DNA of 64,000 nt. Source: Flavonifractor sp. An100. GTDB lineage: Bacteria > Bacillota > Clostridia > Oscillospirales > Oscillospiraceae. How positions within the stretch are numbered: the first letter of the stretch is position 1; each line of letters begins with the position of its first letter. This document shows positions 53,144-62,406 of this stretch, piece after piece. The stretch is from the NCBI RefSeq assembly GCF_002161175.1, contig NZ_NFMA01000011.1:1-64000 (forward strand). Reading direction: 5' to 3'. Position numbers and translations under genes: made by a program. Below the pieces are notes generated by a model that was given only the letters and a program-made list of their open reading frames with translations, had not been told where the DNA came from and did not search any database.

Positions 53144-53845
53144 CTACCGCTTCTCCGAACGGCGGGCGGAGAGCAGAGTGTGGAAGCGCTCGCCGCTGTT
53201 GTGGACCACCTGGAGCAGGGACTGGTAGAGGACGGGATAGTCCCGGGCCAGGGCGTCGTTGGTCATCTCCGGCATGGGCCCCTTGGCCTTGACGTGAGCG
53301 GCCAGGGCGTCGGCCAGCTCGGTCTCAGAGCAGAGCATGTCCGCCTCCGGAACCCCGGAGAAAAACTGGTGGGGGGGCAGGGAGAAGAAGTCGGGGTTAT
53401 TGTCGGGATTGGCCTGGTAGAGCCGGCGGTAGAGCTTATAGATGGCGGTGGACAGGTAGTTGGCGGAGGCCCGGATGGCATCCCGGCTGCCCGTCTTGGC
53501 CAGCAGATCAAAAAGAACGCCGATGGAGTTGACCAGCAGCTTCTTGCTCAGCAGAGCCAGCACGCCTCCCCGCAGGGAGTTGTCCTTCTCGCCGCTGAGA
53601 TCGTAGAGCTCCTCGGGGGCGATGGTGGTGCCGTCCCGGCTGAGGGTGCGGCCCAGGAGAAAGTCGGCGGAGACGCCGTAATAGTCGCAGGCCCGGACCA
53701 CAAAGGGCAGGCCGGGCTCCCGAATGCCGTTTTCATAGTGACTGAGCAGGGCCTGGGAGATTCCCAGCTCCCCGGCGGCGGTGCGCTGGCTGACCCCCTT
53801 TTCCTGGCGCAGCAGGGAGAGGGTGCGGGAAAATTCTTCGTTCAC
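53144..53845 (-). CDS. XRE-family regulator with long C-terminal domain
   Basis: 233 residues from GTG at 53845 behind GAGGTGA; a GTG three codons upstream has a poor site. Residues ~5-65 form an XRE helix-turn-helix ([32 protein letters not shown]). The C-terminal ~160 residues are helical with no recognised family, with PNDN-like loops rich in Asn/Asp and a late Met/Glu-rich part. Regulators of this type are common near lepA in this group. A palindrome at its promoter suggests autoregulation. Confidence 0.83.
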   Translation of the reverse strand: MNEEFSRTLSLLRQEKGVSQRTAAGELGISQALLSHYENGIREPGLPFVVRACDYYGVSADFLLGRTLSRDGTTIAPEELYDLSGEKDNSLRGGVLALLSKKLLVNSIGVLFDLLAKTGSRDAIRASANYLSTAIYKLYRRLYQANPDNNPDFFSLPPHQFFSGVPEADMLCSETELADALAAHVKAKGPMPEMTNDALARDYPVLYQSLLQVVHNSGERFHTLLSARRSEKR

Positions 53846-53876
53846 AAAGGTCACCTCAAACTACAACAATACACTT

Positions 53877-53889
53877 GGTATAGTATACC
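53877..53889. promoter_or_regulatory. Palindrome over the XRE gene promoter
   Basis: GGTATAGTATACC is a perfect 6+1+6 palindrome. On the minus strand it contains TATACT as a likely -10 for the XRE gene. Binding there would block its own transcription. Confidence 0.5.
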
Positions 53890-53991
53890 TGAAAAGAATC
53901 CCCCCCGTAAAGAGGCAAAAGAGAAAAAATCCTGGTATGGGACGGGGGGATTTTTCACAGGATAAATTGACGGAAAGCCCGGCTCAGGCCC

Positions 53992-54020
53992 TTGCAATTT
54001 CCAGGGGAAAATGCTACCAT
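53992..54020 (+). promoter_or_regulatory. pta promoter
   Basis: -35 TTGCAA (53992-53997), 17-bp spacer, -10 TACCAT (54015-54020). Confidence 0.55.
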
Positions 54021-54072
54021 AGTCACGAGAAACAGGCGCTTTGCGCCAATTTTTGATTTGGAGGAATTGATT

Positions 54073-55047
54073 ATGTTCCGTAAGCTCATTGAGATCCTGA
54101 AGGCACATCCCCGTAAGATCGTGTTCACCGAGGGCACCGACCCCCGTATCCTGGAGGCCTCTGCCCGTCTGCTGTCCGGTACCTTCCTGACCCCCATCCT
54201 GGTGGGCAACGAGGAGGAGATCCTGGCCGCTGCTGAGGAGGCCGGCTTCAACATCCGGGGCGCCATCATCATCGACCCGGAGAAGTATGAGAACATGGAG
54301 GCCATGGTGGAGCGTATGGTGGAGCTGCGCAAGGGCAAGATGACCGCCGACGAGTGTCGCGCCATGCTGAAGAAGAGCAACTACTTCGGCACCATGCTGG
54401 TGGCCATGGGTGAGGCCGACGCCCTGCTGGGCGGCGCTACCTACTCCACCGCCGATACCGTCCGTCCCGCTCTGCAGCTGGTAAAGACCAAGCCCGGCAA
54501 CTCCATCGTCTCCTCCTGCTTCATTCTGGTGCGTCCCTCTGCCACCGGCAACAACGACGTGCTGGCCATGGCCGACTGCGCCATCAACATCAAGCCCACC
54601 GAGGACGAGCTGGTGGAGATCGCCTCCGAGACCGTAGACTGCGCCAAGATCTTCGGCATCGATCCCAAGGTGGCCTTCCTGAGCTACTCCACTCTGGGCT
54701 CTGGCAAGGGCGAGGACGTGGACAAGATGCGCAACGCCGCCGAGAAGGCCAAGCTGGCTATGCCCAACGTGCCCATCGAGGGCGAGCTGCAGTTTGACGC
54801 CGCCGTCTCCCCCCGTGTGGCCGAGACCAAGTGCAAGGGCTCCAAGGTGGCCGGTTACGCCAACACTTTCATCTTCCCCGACATCAACGCCGGCAACATC
54901 GGCTACAAGATCGCCCAGCGTCTGGGCTCCTTCGAGGCCTACGGCCCCATTCTGCTGGGCCTGAACGCCCCCATCAACGACCTGTCCCGGGGCTGCAACG
55001 CTCAGGAGGTCTACTCCATGGCCATCATCACTGCCGCTCTGGCCTAA
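54073..55047 (+). CDS. pta: Phosphate acetyltransferase
   Basis: 324 residues from ATG 54073 behind GGAGGAATT. The Pta fold is shown by KIVFTEGTDPRILEASARLL, the GGATYSTADTVRPALQL segment, SCFILVRPS and FPDINAGNIGYKIAQRL. The enzyme converts acetyl-CoA and phosphate to acetyl phosphate, used by acetate kinase for ATP. Codon use is strongly biased to GCC, CTG and CGT codons, a sign of high expression. No ackA lies next to it here. A butyryl-specific Ptb is less likely by motif. Confidence 0.93.
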   Translation: MFRKLIEILKAHPRKIVFTEGTDPRILEASARLLSGTFLTPILVGNEEEILAAAEEAGFNIRGAIIIDPEKYENMEAMVERMVELRKGKMTADECRAMLKKSNYFGTMLVAMGEADALLGGATYSTADTVRPALQLVKTKPGNSIVSSCFILVRPSATGNNDVLAMADCAINIKPTEDELVEIASETVDCAKIFGIDPKVAFLSYSTLGSGKGEDVDKMRNAAEKAKLAMPNVPIEGELQFDAAVSPRVAETKCKGSKVAGYANTFIFPDINAGNIGYKIAQRLGSFEAYGPILLGLNAPINDLSRGCNAQEVYSMAIITAALA

Positions 55048-55065
55048 GACGAAAAAATTCACAAA

Positions 55066-55094
55066 GGGAGCGCCCATCGGGCGCTCCCTTTTTT
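55066..55094 (+). terminator. Terminator of pta
   Basis: GGGAGCGCCC (55066-55075) pairs perfectly with GGGCGCTCCC (55079-55088) over three bases, then six T. Confidence 0.9.
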
Positions 55095-55142
55095 CTTTTG
55101 GGAGAAAAGTGAAGCTGGGTGGCCGGAAAGAGTCAAAACCGC

Positions 55143-55171
55143 TTGAAAAAGACAGGCCATACCGTTACAAT
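55143..55171 (+). promoter_or_regulatory. feoAB promoter
   Basis: -35 TTGAAA (55143-55148), 17-bp spacer, -10 TACAAT (55166-55171). Confidence 0.65.
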
Positions 55172-55237
55172 AGTCTCGGCTAACTTGACCCGTTTTTGGA
55201 AGGAACGGGGTTGAGGGAAACACAGGGAGGCACATCC

Positions 55238-57646
55238 ATGGAAGAACACAAAATGAGCGCAAAAACCCTCAATGACCTCTCGCCAGGTCAGAGCGGGATT
55301 ATATTATCGGTGGGCAACCAGTCCGGGGCGGTGAAGCGCCGGCTGGTGGATATGGGACTCACGCCCGGCACCCAGGTGAAGGTGACCAAGATCGCCCCTC
55401 TGGGTGACCCATTGGAGGTGTCTTTGCGGGGGTATGAGCTGTCCCTGCGCCGCGCCGATGCCCAGCAGATCGTCATGGGCCAGCCCCGGAGGGGGACCTA
55501 TCAAAGCACCTCCCGTAATCGGACGGTAACGGACCCGGAGGCGGTACGCAGACAGATCCGGGACCATGAGCACGAGCTCAATGAGCACAGCCGGGACTAT
55601 GATCCCGTCGCCCACGACAGCCGGCCCATGCGCCTGGCCCTGGCGGGCAACCCCAACTGTGGCAAGACCACCCTCTTTAACGCCCTCACCGGGTCCAACC
55701 AATATGTGGGCAACTGGCCGGGAGTCACCGTGGAGAAGAAGGAGGGCATTGCCCATCTGGGGGACAAGGAGCTCACGGTGGTAGACCTGCCCGGCATCTA
55801 TTCCCTCTCCCCTTATTCCATGGAGGAGATCGTGGCCCGGGACTTTATCATCGGGGAGGGCCCCGACTGTATCATTGATATCATCGACGCCACAAACCTG
55901 GAGCGCAACCTCTATCTCACGGTCCAGCTGCTGGAGCTGGAGCGGCCCATGGTGGTGGCCCTGAACTTTATGGACGAGATTGCAAAGCGGGGAGACCAGA
56001 TCGACGTGGCCCGGCTGTCCAAGGAGCTGGGGATTCCCGTGGTGCCCATCACTGCCCGGACAGGGGAGGGGCTGGAGGAGCTGCTCCATACCGCCCACCG
56101 GCAGATGCACCTGGGATACACCGTGGAGCCTGACGACCTGTACGACGACTTCACCCACGATATCCACCACCAGATGGGCGAGCTGATCCACGACTACGCC
56201 TACGCCGCCCACCTCCCCGCCCACTGGGCCTCCATCAAGCTGCTGGAGGGGGACGACCTTGTGGCCAAGGCCCTGAACCTGCCTCCCCAGGTGGAGAAAA
56301 AGCTGGAGGAGGTGGTGGCCCGGTATGAAAACTCCAGCGACCTGGGGGACCGGGAGACCCTCATTGCTGACAGCCGCTACCAGTACATTGAGCGGGTGGT
56401 GGCCGCCTCTGTGGTGAAGGGGAACCGGAGTGGACAAGCTACCTTCAGCGAGAAGGTGGACCGGGTGGTCACCCACCGGATTTTTGCCATTCCCCTGTTC
56501 CTGTGCACCATGCTGGTGATGTTTGTTATCACCTTCGGACCCTTTGGCTCCTGGCTGTCCGACCTGGTGGGTCTGGGCATGGATGCCCTGGGGGTCTGGC
56601 TGGAGACCGCCCTGGGAGCGGTGGGGGTATCTCACGTACTCATCTCCCTCATCTGCGACGGCATCATCGGCGGCGTGGGCGGCGTGCTGGTCTTCCTGCC
56701 CCAGATCGCCCTGCTGTTTTTCTTCCTGTCCTTTTTGGAGGACTCGGGCTACATGTCCCGGGCCGCCTTTATCATGGACCGGCTGCTGCGCCGGTTCGGG
56801 CTGAGTGGAAAGGCATTTATTCCCATGCTCATGGGCTTTGGCTGCTCGGTGCCCGCCATTATGGGCGCCCGGACCATGGAGAACGAGAAGGACCGGCGGA
56901 TGACCATTCTGCTGGTGCCCTTTATGTCCTGCTCGGCCAAGCTGCCGGTGTACGGACTCATCTCCGCCGCCTTCTTCGGCCCTTGGGCGGGACTGGTGGT
57001 CTTTGCCCTGTACATGATCGGTATTGTGACCGGCATTGCCTCCGGCCTCTTCTTCAAGCACACCCTCTTTGCCGGGGAGCCCGCCCCCTTTGTGCTGGAG
57101 CTGCCCCCCTACCGCCTGCCCTCCCTGGGCAATATGATGACCCATGTGTGGCAGAAGGTCCGGGGTTTCCTGATCAAAGCGGGTACCCTGATTTTGCTCA
57201 TGTCCATGGTACTGTGGCTGCTACAGTCCTTTGACTTCTCCCTGCACATGGTGGAGGACGCCTCCGCCAGTATGCTTGGGACCCTTGGCTCCATCATCGC
57301 CCCTATTTTTACCCCCTGCGGCTTCGGCCACTGGCAGGCCGCCGTGGCCCTGCTTACCGGCCTGATCGCCAAGGAGATGGTGGTCTCCTCCCTGTCCATG
57401 TTCTATGGCTTTTCCCTCACCGCGGCCAGCGGGGCGGTGGCCGCCGCCATGACCGGCTTTACCCCCCTGTCCGCCTTCTCCATGCTGGTGTTTATCCTGC
57501 TGTATGTGCCCTGTGTGGCGGCGGTATCCACCCTCTTTAAGGAGATGAACAGCCCCAAGTGGGCCTGGTTCTCTATCGCCTGGCAGCTGGGATGCGCCTA
57601 TGTGTTGTCCACCCTGGTCTACCAGGTGGGCAGCCTCATTCTGTAA
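55238..57646 (+). CDS. feoB: Fused ferrous iron transporter FeoA-FeoB
   Basis: 802 residues from ATG 55238 behind GGGAGG. Residues ~5-80 are a FeoA domain (LSPGQSGIILSV, KRRLVDMGLTPGTQVKVTKIAP). After a linker comes the FeoB G-domain with GNPNCGKTTLFN near 137, GVTVEKKEG and DLPGIYSL, then two Gate domains and a Cys-rich NH2/core membrane region (FGCSVPAIMGARTME, CSAKLPVYG). FeoB imports Fe2+ under anoxic conditions. FeoA is normally a separate protein that binds FeoB; fusion ensures stoichiometry. The gene is followed closely by a HAD gene. Confidence 0.95.
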   Translation: MEEHKMSAKTLNDLSPGQSGIILSVGNQSGAVKRRLVDMGLTPGTQVKVTKIAPLGDPLEVSLRGYELSLRRADAQQIVMGQPRRGTYQSTSRNRTVTDPEAVRRQIRDHEHELNEHSRDYDPVAHDSRPMRLALAGNPNCGKTTLFNALTGSNQYVGNWPGVTVEKKEGIAHLGDKELTVVDLPGIYSLSPYSMEEIVARDFIIGEGPDCIIDIIDATNLERNLYLTVQLLELERPMVVALNFMDEIAKRGDQIDVARLSKELGIPVVPITARTGEGLEELLHTAHRQMHLGYTVEPDDLYDDFTHDIHHQMGELIHDYAYAAHLPAHWASIKLLEGDDLVAKALNLPPQVEKKLEEVVARYENSSDLGDRETLIADSRYQYIERVVAASVVKGNRSGQATFSEKVDRVVTHRIFAIPLFLCTMLVMFVITFGPFGSWLSDLVGLGMDALGVWLETALGAVGVSHVLISLICDGIIGGVGGVLVFLPQIALLFFFLSFLEDSGYMSRAAFIMDRLLRRFGLSGKAFIPMLMGFGCSVPAIMGARTMENEKDRRMTILLVPFMSCSAKLPVYGLISAAFFGPWAGLVVFALYMIGIVTGIASGLFFKHTLFAGEPAPFVLELPPYRLPSLGNMMTHVWQKVRGFLIKAGTLILLMSMVLWLLQSFDFSLHMVEDASASMLGTLGSIIAPIFTPCGFGHWQAAVALLTGLIAKEMVVSSLSMFYGFSLTAASGAVAAAMTGFTPLSAFSMLVFILLYVPCVAAVSTLFKEMNSPKWAWFSIAWQLGCAYVLSTLVYQVGSLIL

Positions 57647-57668
57647 GAGATCCAAGGAGTGCCCTGGA

Positions 57669-58478
57669 ATGATAAAACTAATTGCGCTGGATTTGGACGG
57701 GACCCTGCTCAACCCCCAGGGACAGGTGACCCACCAGACCAAACAGGCCATCGCCCAGGCCCGCCGGGCCGGGGTCCGAGTGGTGCTGAACACTGGACGT
57801 CCGGTACCAGAGGCCATCTGGTTTGCCCGGGAGGCGGGATGCGATGAGCTCATCTCCTGCCTGGGGGGCGCCGCTTTGGTGGATGGGACCTCCGGAGGGG
57901 TGCTTCGCCGGTGGGACATCCCGGAGCCCTCGGGAGAGCGGGCGCTGGAGCTGTGTCTGGGCAGGGACATTGAACTGATGCTCTTTATGGGGGAAGAGAT
58001 CGTCCTGGACCCCTTTTCCAAGCAGTCCCTGCTGCGGACCTACCCCTATCCCGCCTTCCACGACAACGCTGTCACCGTATCAGACCCTCTGGCCTATAAG
58101 CGGGAGCGTGGGCTGCCCCTGACCAAAATTCACGGGGACTACAACCGGGAGGCCTACCCCCTCCGGGAACTTGCCGCCCTGCCCGGGCTGGAGCTCACCG
58201 CCTCCAACGACCACGATTTCGAGCTGGTCCCGGCTGGGGTGGACAAGGGCCGGACCCTGGCGCTGCTGGCACTGATGTACGGCATCCCCCTGGAGGAGTG
58301 CGCCGCTGTGGGGGACAGCGACAACGACCTGGCCATGCTTCGGGTGGCAGGGCACCCCATCGCCATGGGCAATGCCTCCGGGGCAGTGAAGGAGCAGGCC
58401 CGGTGGGTGACCGCCTCCAACGGGGAGGAAGGGGTGGCCCGGGCCATCCTCCGGTGCCTGGAACAATCTGAAACGTAA
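57669..58478 (+). CDS. Cof-type HAD phosphatase
   Basis: 269 residues from ATG 57669 behind AAGGAG, 22 bases after feoB. The catalytic motif I is ALDLDGTLLN near residue 7, motif III includes DKGRTLALLAL, and motif IV is VGDSDNDLAML near 213. The large C2-type cap lies between. Members are sugar-phosphate or flavin-phosphate hydrolases of broad specificity. It is probably co-transcribed with feoB, and ends at a terminator. The substrate cannot be assigned. Confidence 0.9.
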   Translation: MIKLIALDLDGTLLNPQGQVTHQTKQAIAQARRAGVRVVLNTGRPVPEAIWFAREAGCDELISCLGGAALVDGTSGGVLRRWDIPEPSGERALELCLGRDIELMLFMGEEIVLDPFSKQSLLRTYPYPAFHDNAVTVSDPLAYKRERGLPLTKIHGDYNREAYPLRELAALPGLELTASNDHDFELVPAGVDKGRTLALLALMYGIPLEECAAVGDSDNDLAMLRVAGHPIAMGNASGAVKEQARWVTASNGEEGVARAILRCLEQSET

Positions 58479-58481
58479 GAG

Positions 58482-58513
58482 AGAGATACCGCCTTTCGCG
58501 GTATCTCTTTTTT
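58482..58513 (+). terminator. Terminator of the feoB-HAD unit
   Basis: AGAGATACCGC (58482-58492) pairs perfectly with GCGGTATCTCT (58498-58508), then a run of T to 58513. Confidence 0.9.
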
Positions 58514-58539
58514 ATTCGGGGAAAAAACAGAAATTCTTC

Positions 58540-58570
58540 TTGACCTTCCCCCTCATGGAGGGTGTACCAT
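58540..58570 (+). promoter_or_regulatory. MerR-type promoter of the macAB operon
   Basis: -35 TTGACC (58540-58545), 19-bp spacer, -10 TACCAT (58565-58570). ACCTTCC (58543-58549) and GGAGGGT (58557-58563) form a nearly perfect dyad. The spacer and dyad are nearly the same as at 39623-39653: 24 of 31 positions agree from -35 to -10. Confidence 0.8.
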
Positions 58571-58585
58571 GTCGCCGCACGGCGA

Positions 58586-58606
58586 AGGGGGAGGAGAAAT
58601 TTAATG
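58586..58606 (+). other. Orphan ribosome-binding site and ATG upstream of the adaptor gene
   Basis: GGGGGAGGAG (58586-58595) precedes an ATG at 58604 with ideal spacing. The frame begins MKILSFLSNNIRFG and then reads GC-rich into the adaptor gene in another frame, without typical codon use. It could be a leader peptide or the scar of a lost gene. Confidence 0.45.
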
Positions 58607-58754
58607 AAAATTTTATCTTTTCTTTCAAACAATATAAGGTTTGGTTTTTACAATAGGCTCTGGCTAAAACAAAGATACCTAGGCGAAAGACGCCTTTACC
58701 GTTGGCCTGGCCCGGGCCTGTTGGGGCAGCTTGGAAAGACGGAGGAGAATGACA

Positions 58755-60404
58755 ATGGAAGCACCCGTGGAAGAAAAGGTACAGCAGGTATCGGAACAGC
58801 AGCAGGAGGGGAAAGGGCCCAAGCGGCCCCGCCTGCACCTGCCCAAGAAGGGGAAAAAGTGGGGGAAGCGCCTGGTCCTTGTGGCCGTGGCTGCAGGAGC
58901 CCTGTACTGGTTTTTTCTCCGGCCTGGCGGGGAGGGGGGCGCCAATGCCCTGGCGGGACAGTACCAGGCCAGCCAGGCCCAGTACCGGGACCTGACGGTG
59001 TCGGTGTCCGGGACGGGGACCCTCACCGCGGCGGAGTCCTACCAGGTGAAGGCCCTGGTGTCCGGAGATATTTTGGAGGCCCCCTTTGAGGTGGGGGACC
59101 GGATCGAGAAGGGGGATCTGCTCTACCGGGTGGACGCGGGAGACGCGGAGACCACCTTGGAGCAGGCCCAGCTGTCGGTGCGCCAGGCCCAGCTGAGCTA
59201 CAATGAAATTGCTCAGGGCCTCAAGCCCTCCGCCTCGGCGGCGGGAGTGGTGCAGAAGGTGTTGGTGGGGAAGGGAGAACTGGTCTCCCCGGGCACTCCC
59301 ATTGCGGAGATCTCCGACACCTCCACCATGACCCTTACCCTGCCCTTCCAGTCTGCCGACGCAACCCAGATCAGCCCGGGGCAGTCGGCTTCCGTCACCC
59401 TGGCGGGCACCCTGGAAACCCTGAACGGCACCGTGGAATCGGTGTCCTCCGCCGACCTGGTGGGGACAGGGGGCGCTCTGGTCCGCTCGGTGAAGATTCG
59501 GGTGCAGAATCCCGGCGCTCTCACCGACGCCACATCCGCCACCGCCGTGGTGGGACAGTTTGCCTGTGCGGGCAGCGGCACCTTTGAGCCCAATGCCCGC
59601 CAGACGGTCACCGCCCAGGCCTCCGGAGAGGTTACTGACCTGCGGGTCACCGCCGGCAGTAAGGTATCTGCCGGGGATGTGCTGGTCACCCTGGGGGGCA
59701 CCGCCGCCCAGAACAGCCTGGAAAACGCCGCCATCACCCTGGAAAACGCTCAGCTTTCCCTCCAGCGCGCCCAGGAGGCTCTGGATAACTACACCATTAC
59801 CGCTCCCATCTCGGGCACTGTTATTGAAAAGAATTTCAAGGCGGGGGACAAGGTGGACAGCATGGATTCGGGAAGCATGGCGGTGCTGTATGACCTGTCC
59901 AGCCTGGAGGTGCAGGTGAACGTCAGCGAGCTGAACATTGGACAGGTCCAGCCGGGCCAGGAGGTGGAGATCACCGCCGAGGCGGTACCGGGCGAGGTGT
60001 TCCACGGCGTGGTGGAGCGGGTGAGCATCAACGGCACCACCACCAACGGCTTTACCACCTACCCCGTGACCATCCGCCTGGAGGAATACGGAACCCTCAA
60101 CCCGGGGATGAACGTGTCCACCGACATCATCATAGAGCGGGCAGAGCACGTTTTGTCCCTGCCGGTGGAGGCGGTGAGCAGCGACAGCACGGTGCTGCTG
60201 GCCGGGGACGGAGCCCTGGCGCCCGACGGCACCGTGGCGGACCCAACCAAGACCACTCTCCAGGGCGTCACCCTGGGCCGGGGCAATCAGCAGTACATTG
60301 AGATCACCGGGGGACTGAACGAGGGGGATACCGTGCTGGTGCTCAATCAGGCCACCGGCAGCATGGGCGCCGGGACCTCGGTAGTCGTAGCGGCGGGAGG
60401 CTGA
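58755..60404 (+). CDS. Efflux periplasmic-adaptor-type protein (MacA/HlyD family)
   Basis: 549 residues from ATG 58755, eight bases after GGAGGAG. A basic N-terminus and one transmembrane helix (residues ~45-65) anchor it. It has the hairpin and lipoyl-like halves typical of membrane-fusion proteins: LVSGDILEAPFEVGDRIEKGDLLYRVD and the second half APISGTVIEKNFKAGDKVDS, with helices between. A C-terminal barrel region (VEITAEAVPGEVFHGVVERVS) follows. It should bind the MacB-type ATPase/permease next door for export of drugs or peptides across the single membrane of a Gram-positive cell. It is 549 residues, longer than MacA. Confidence 0.88.
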   Translation: MEAPVEEKVQQVSEQQQEGKGPKRPRLHLPKKGKKWGKRLVLVAVAAGALYWFFLRPGGEGGANALAGQYQASQAQYRDLTVSVSGTGTLTAAESYQVKALVSGDILEAPFEVGDRIEKGDLLYRVDAGDAETTLEQAQLSVRQAQLSYNEIAQGLKPSASAAGVVQKVLVGKGELVSPGTPIAEISDTSTMTLTLPFQSADATQISPGQSASVTLAGTLETLNGTVESVSSADLVGTGGALVRSVKIRVQNPGALTDATSATAVVGQFACAGSGTFEPNARQTVTAQASGEVTDLRVTAGSKVSAGDVLVTLGGTAAQNSLENAAITLENAQLSLQRAQEALDNYTITAPISGTVIEKNFKAGDKVDSMDSGSMAVLYDLSSLEVQVNVSELNIGQVQPGQEVEITAEAVPGEVFHGVVERVSINGTTTNGFTTYPVTIRLEEYGTLNPGMNVSTDIIIERAEHVLSLPVEAVSSDSTVLLAGDGALAPDGTVADPTKTTLQGVTLGRGNQQYIEITGGLNEGDTVLVLNQATGSMGAGTSVVVAAGG

Positions 60405-61153
60405 TGACCTTGGAACATCTCATTGAGCTCAAAGACGTATATAAAATCTACCAGATGGGGGAGGAGACCGTCCACGCTCTGGACGGGGTGGATATCACCA
60501 TTGACCAGGGGGAATTTGTGGCCATCGTGGGTTCCTCCGGGTCGGGCAAGTCCACTGCCATGAACATCATCGGCTGTCTCGATGTGCCCACCAGCGGCAG
60601 CTATCACCTGGGGGGTGTGGACGTGTCCACCATGGACGACGACCGCCAGGCGGAGATTCGAAACAAAATGTTGGGATTTATTTTTCAGCAATACAACCTC
60701 ATCCCCAAGCTCACCGTCTTAGAAAATGTGGAGCTGCCCCTGCTCTATGCCGGGATACCGGCCCAGGAGCGGCGGGAACGGGCCGTGCGGTCCCTGGAGC
60801 GGGTGGGTCTGGCGGGCAAGCAGAAGAATCTGCCCAGCCAGCTCTCCGGTGGCCAGCAGCAGCGGGTGTCCATCGCCCGGGCGCTGGCGGGGAATCCCTC
60901 GGTGATTCTGGCTGACGAGCCCACCGGCGCCCTGGACTCCCACACCGGCCGGGAGGTGCTGGGCTTTTTGAAAAAGCTCAACCGGGAGGGGGACACGGTG
61001 GTTCTCATTACCCACGATAACTCAATTGCCGTCAAGGCCGACCGGATCATCCGTCTGCAGGACGGCAGAGTCATCTACGACGGGGATGCCCGGGATCCCC
61101 GGGCGGTGGTCCAGCCCGGAGAGCTGCTGGAGGAAGAGGGGGCGGAGGCATGA
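60404..61153 (+). CDS. MacB-type ABC transporter ATPase
   Basis: 249 residues from ATG 60404, overlapping the adaptor stop by one base. Walker A is GSSGSGKST near residue 46, the signature LSGGQQQRVSIARAL near 146, and Walker B VILADEPTGALD near 166. It belongs to the LolD/MacB class. It energises the efflux system with the adaptor and the permease that follow in the same operon. Confidence 0.92.
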   Translation: MTLEHLIELKDVYKIYQMGEETVHALDGVDITIDQGEFVAIVGSSGSGKSTAMNIIGCLDVPTSGSYHLGGVDVSTMDDDRQAEIRNKMLGFIFQQYNLIPKLTVLENVELPLLYAGIPAQERRERAVRSLERVGLAGKQKNLPSQLSGGQQQRVSIARALAGNPSVILADEPTGALDSHTGREVLGFLKKLNREGDTVVLITHDNSIAVKADRIIRLQDGRVIYDGDARDPRAVVQPGELLEEEGAEA

Positions 61154-62388
61154 ATGTGACCCAGTCCTTCCGTCTGGCCCTCAAATCCCTGGTCACCAGC
61201 AAAATGCGTTCCCTGCTCACCATGCTGGGCATCATCATCGGAGTGGCCGCCGTCATCATCATCATTTCCCTGGGCAATGGCCTGCAGGGGATGATCGACG
61301 AGCAGGTAGACAAATTGGGCATTAACACCATCATGACCTACACCTGGGGCCGGGGAGACGGCAGCACCATGGACCTGGACCCCAAGGACATGTACCGTCT
61401 GGTGGAGGAGAATCCCCAGGTGCTCTCCGGGGTGTCCCCCTACGTCAGCTTTCAGGCTGCCATCCGCAAGGGGGATGACAAGTTCGACAAAACCAGCCTC
61501 TATGGGGTCAGCGAGGTCATGTTCAACCCCAACACCGGAGCCACCATCGATGGGGGCGAGCGCATCGCCCAGGGCCGCTTCCTCTCCTACCTGGACGTGG
61601 AGCGGCGGCAGCCGGTGTGCGTCATCGGGGCCTATTTGGCCCAGGAGGGCTTTGGGGGAGACGCCCTGGGCAAGAAACTGTCCATTAACGGCGCCTCCTA
61701 CACCGTCATCGGGGTGCTGGAGCAGATTCGGGAGAGTATGGATAAGGGCGGCCCGGACGACCAGATTTACCTCCCCTATGAAAACGCCCTGGAGCTGATG
61801 GGAGCCCGGTATGTGACCCTCTATATGTTTACCAGCACATCTGGCGCCACAGCCGGGGCTGCCAAGGAGGTCATTAACGCCTTCCTCCTAAACCATTTCC
61901 AAGACCCGGACGCCTACTACACCCAGACCATGGAGGAGCAGGCCGCCATGATCAATACCATGATGGGAGTGGCCATGGGGGTGCTGGTGGCCATCGCCGC
62001 CATCTCCCTGGTGGTGGGGGGCATCGGCATTATGAATATTATGCTGGTCTCCGTTACCGAGCGCACCCGGGAGATCGGCATCCGCAAGTCCCTGGGGGCC
62101 AAACGGCGGGATATCCGCATGCAGTTTATCATTGAGGCGGGCACCACCTCAGCCATCGGCGGGGTGCTGGGCATCGCCTTCGGCGGGCTGCTGGCCACCG
62201 CCCTGGGCTCCCTGTTTGGGGGGATGCTGTCGGCCCAGATGAATGGGGCCACCTTCAGCGCCACCCCCAATCTGGAGGCCATTGCCGTCAGCTTTGGCGT
62301 GTCGGTGGGCATCGGGGTGCTCTTTGGCTACCTGCCCGCCAATAAGGCGGCCAAGCTCAATCCCATCGACGCCCTGCGTTATGACTGA
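61150..62388 (+). CDS. MacB-type ABC permease (FtsX-like)
   Basis: 412 residues, starting at an ATGA overlap with the ATPase gene. One transmembrane helix near residue 20-40 (MLGIIIGVAAVIIIISLGNG), a large extracytoplasmic MacB_PCD domain and three C-terminal helices with an FtsX-like pattern (VVGGIGIMNIMLVSVTERTREIGIRKSLGAK) are present. It should form the membrane part of a mechanotransmission-type pump. The three-gene unit is under a MerR-type promoter. Confidence 0.93.
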   Translation: MNVTQSFRLALKSLVTSKMRSLLTMLGIIIGVAAVIIIISLGNGLQGMIDEQVDKLGINTIMTYTWGRGDGSTMDLDPKDMYRLVEENPQVLSGVSPYVSFQAAIRKGDDKFDKTSLYGVSEVMFNPNTGATIDGGERIAQGRFLSYLDVERRQPVCVIGAYLAQEGFGGDALGKKLSINGASYTVIGVLEQIRESMDKGGPDDQIYLPYENALELMGARYVTLYMFTSTSGATAGAAKEVINAFLLNHFQDPDAYYTQTMEEQAAMINTMMGVAMGVLVAIAAISLVVGGIGIMNIMLVSVTERTREIGIRKSLGAKRRDIRMQFIIEAGTTSAIGGVLGIAFGGLLATALGSLFGGMLSAQMNGATFSATPNLEAIAVSFGVSVGIGVLFGYLPANKAAKLNPIDALRYD

Positions 62389-62406
62389 TATAAGGAGTGT
62401 TTCTGC

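Noticed and set aside
55304-57145. A 613-codon minus-strand frame across feoAB
   Set aside because: Antisense to a clearly identified transporter; His- and Gln-rich translation with no motif.
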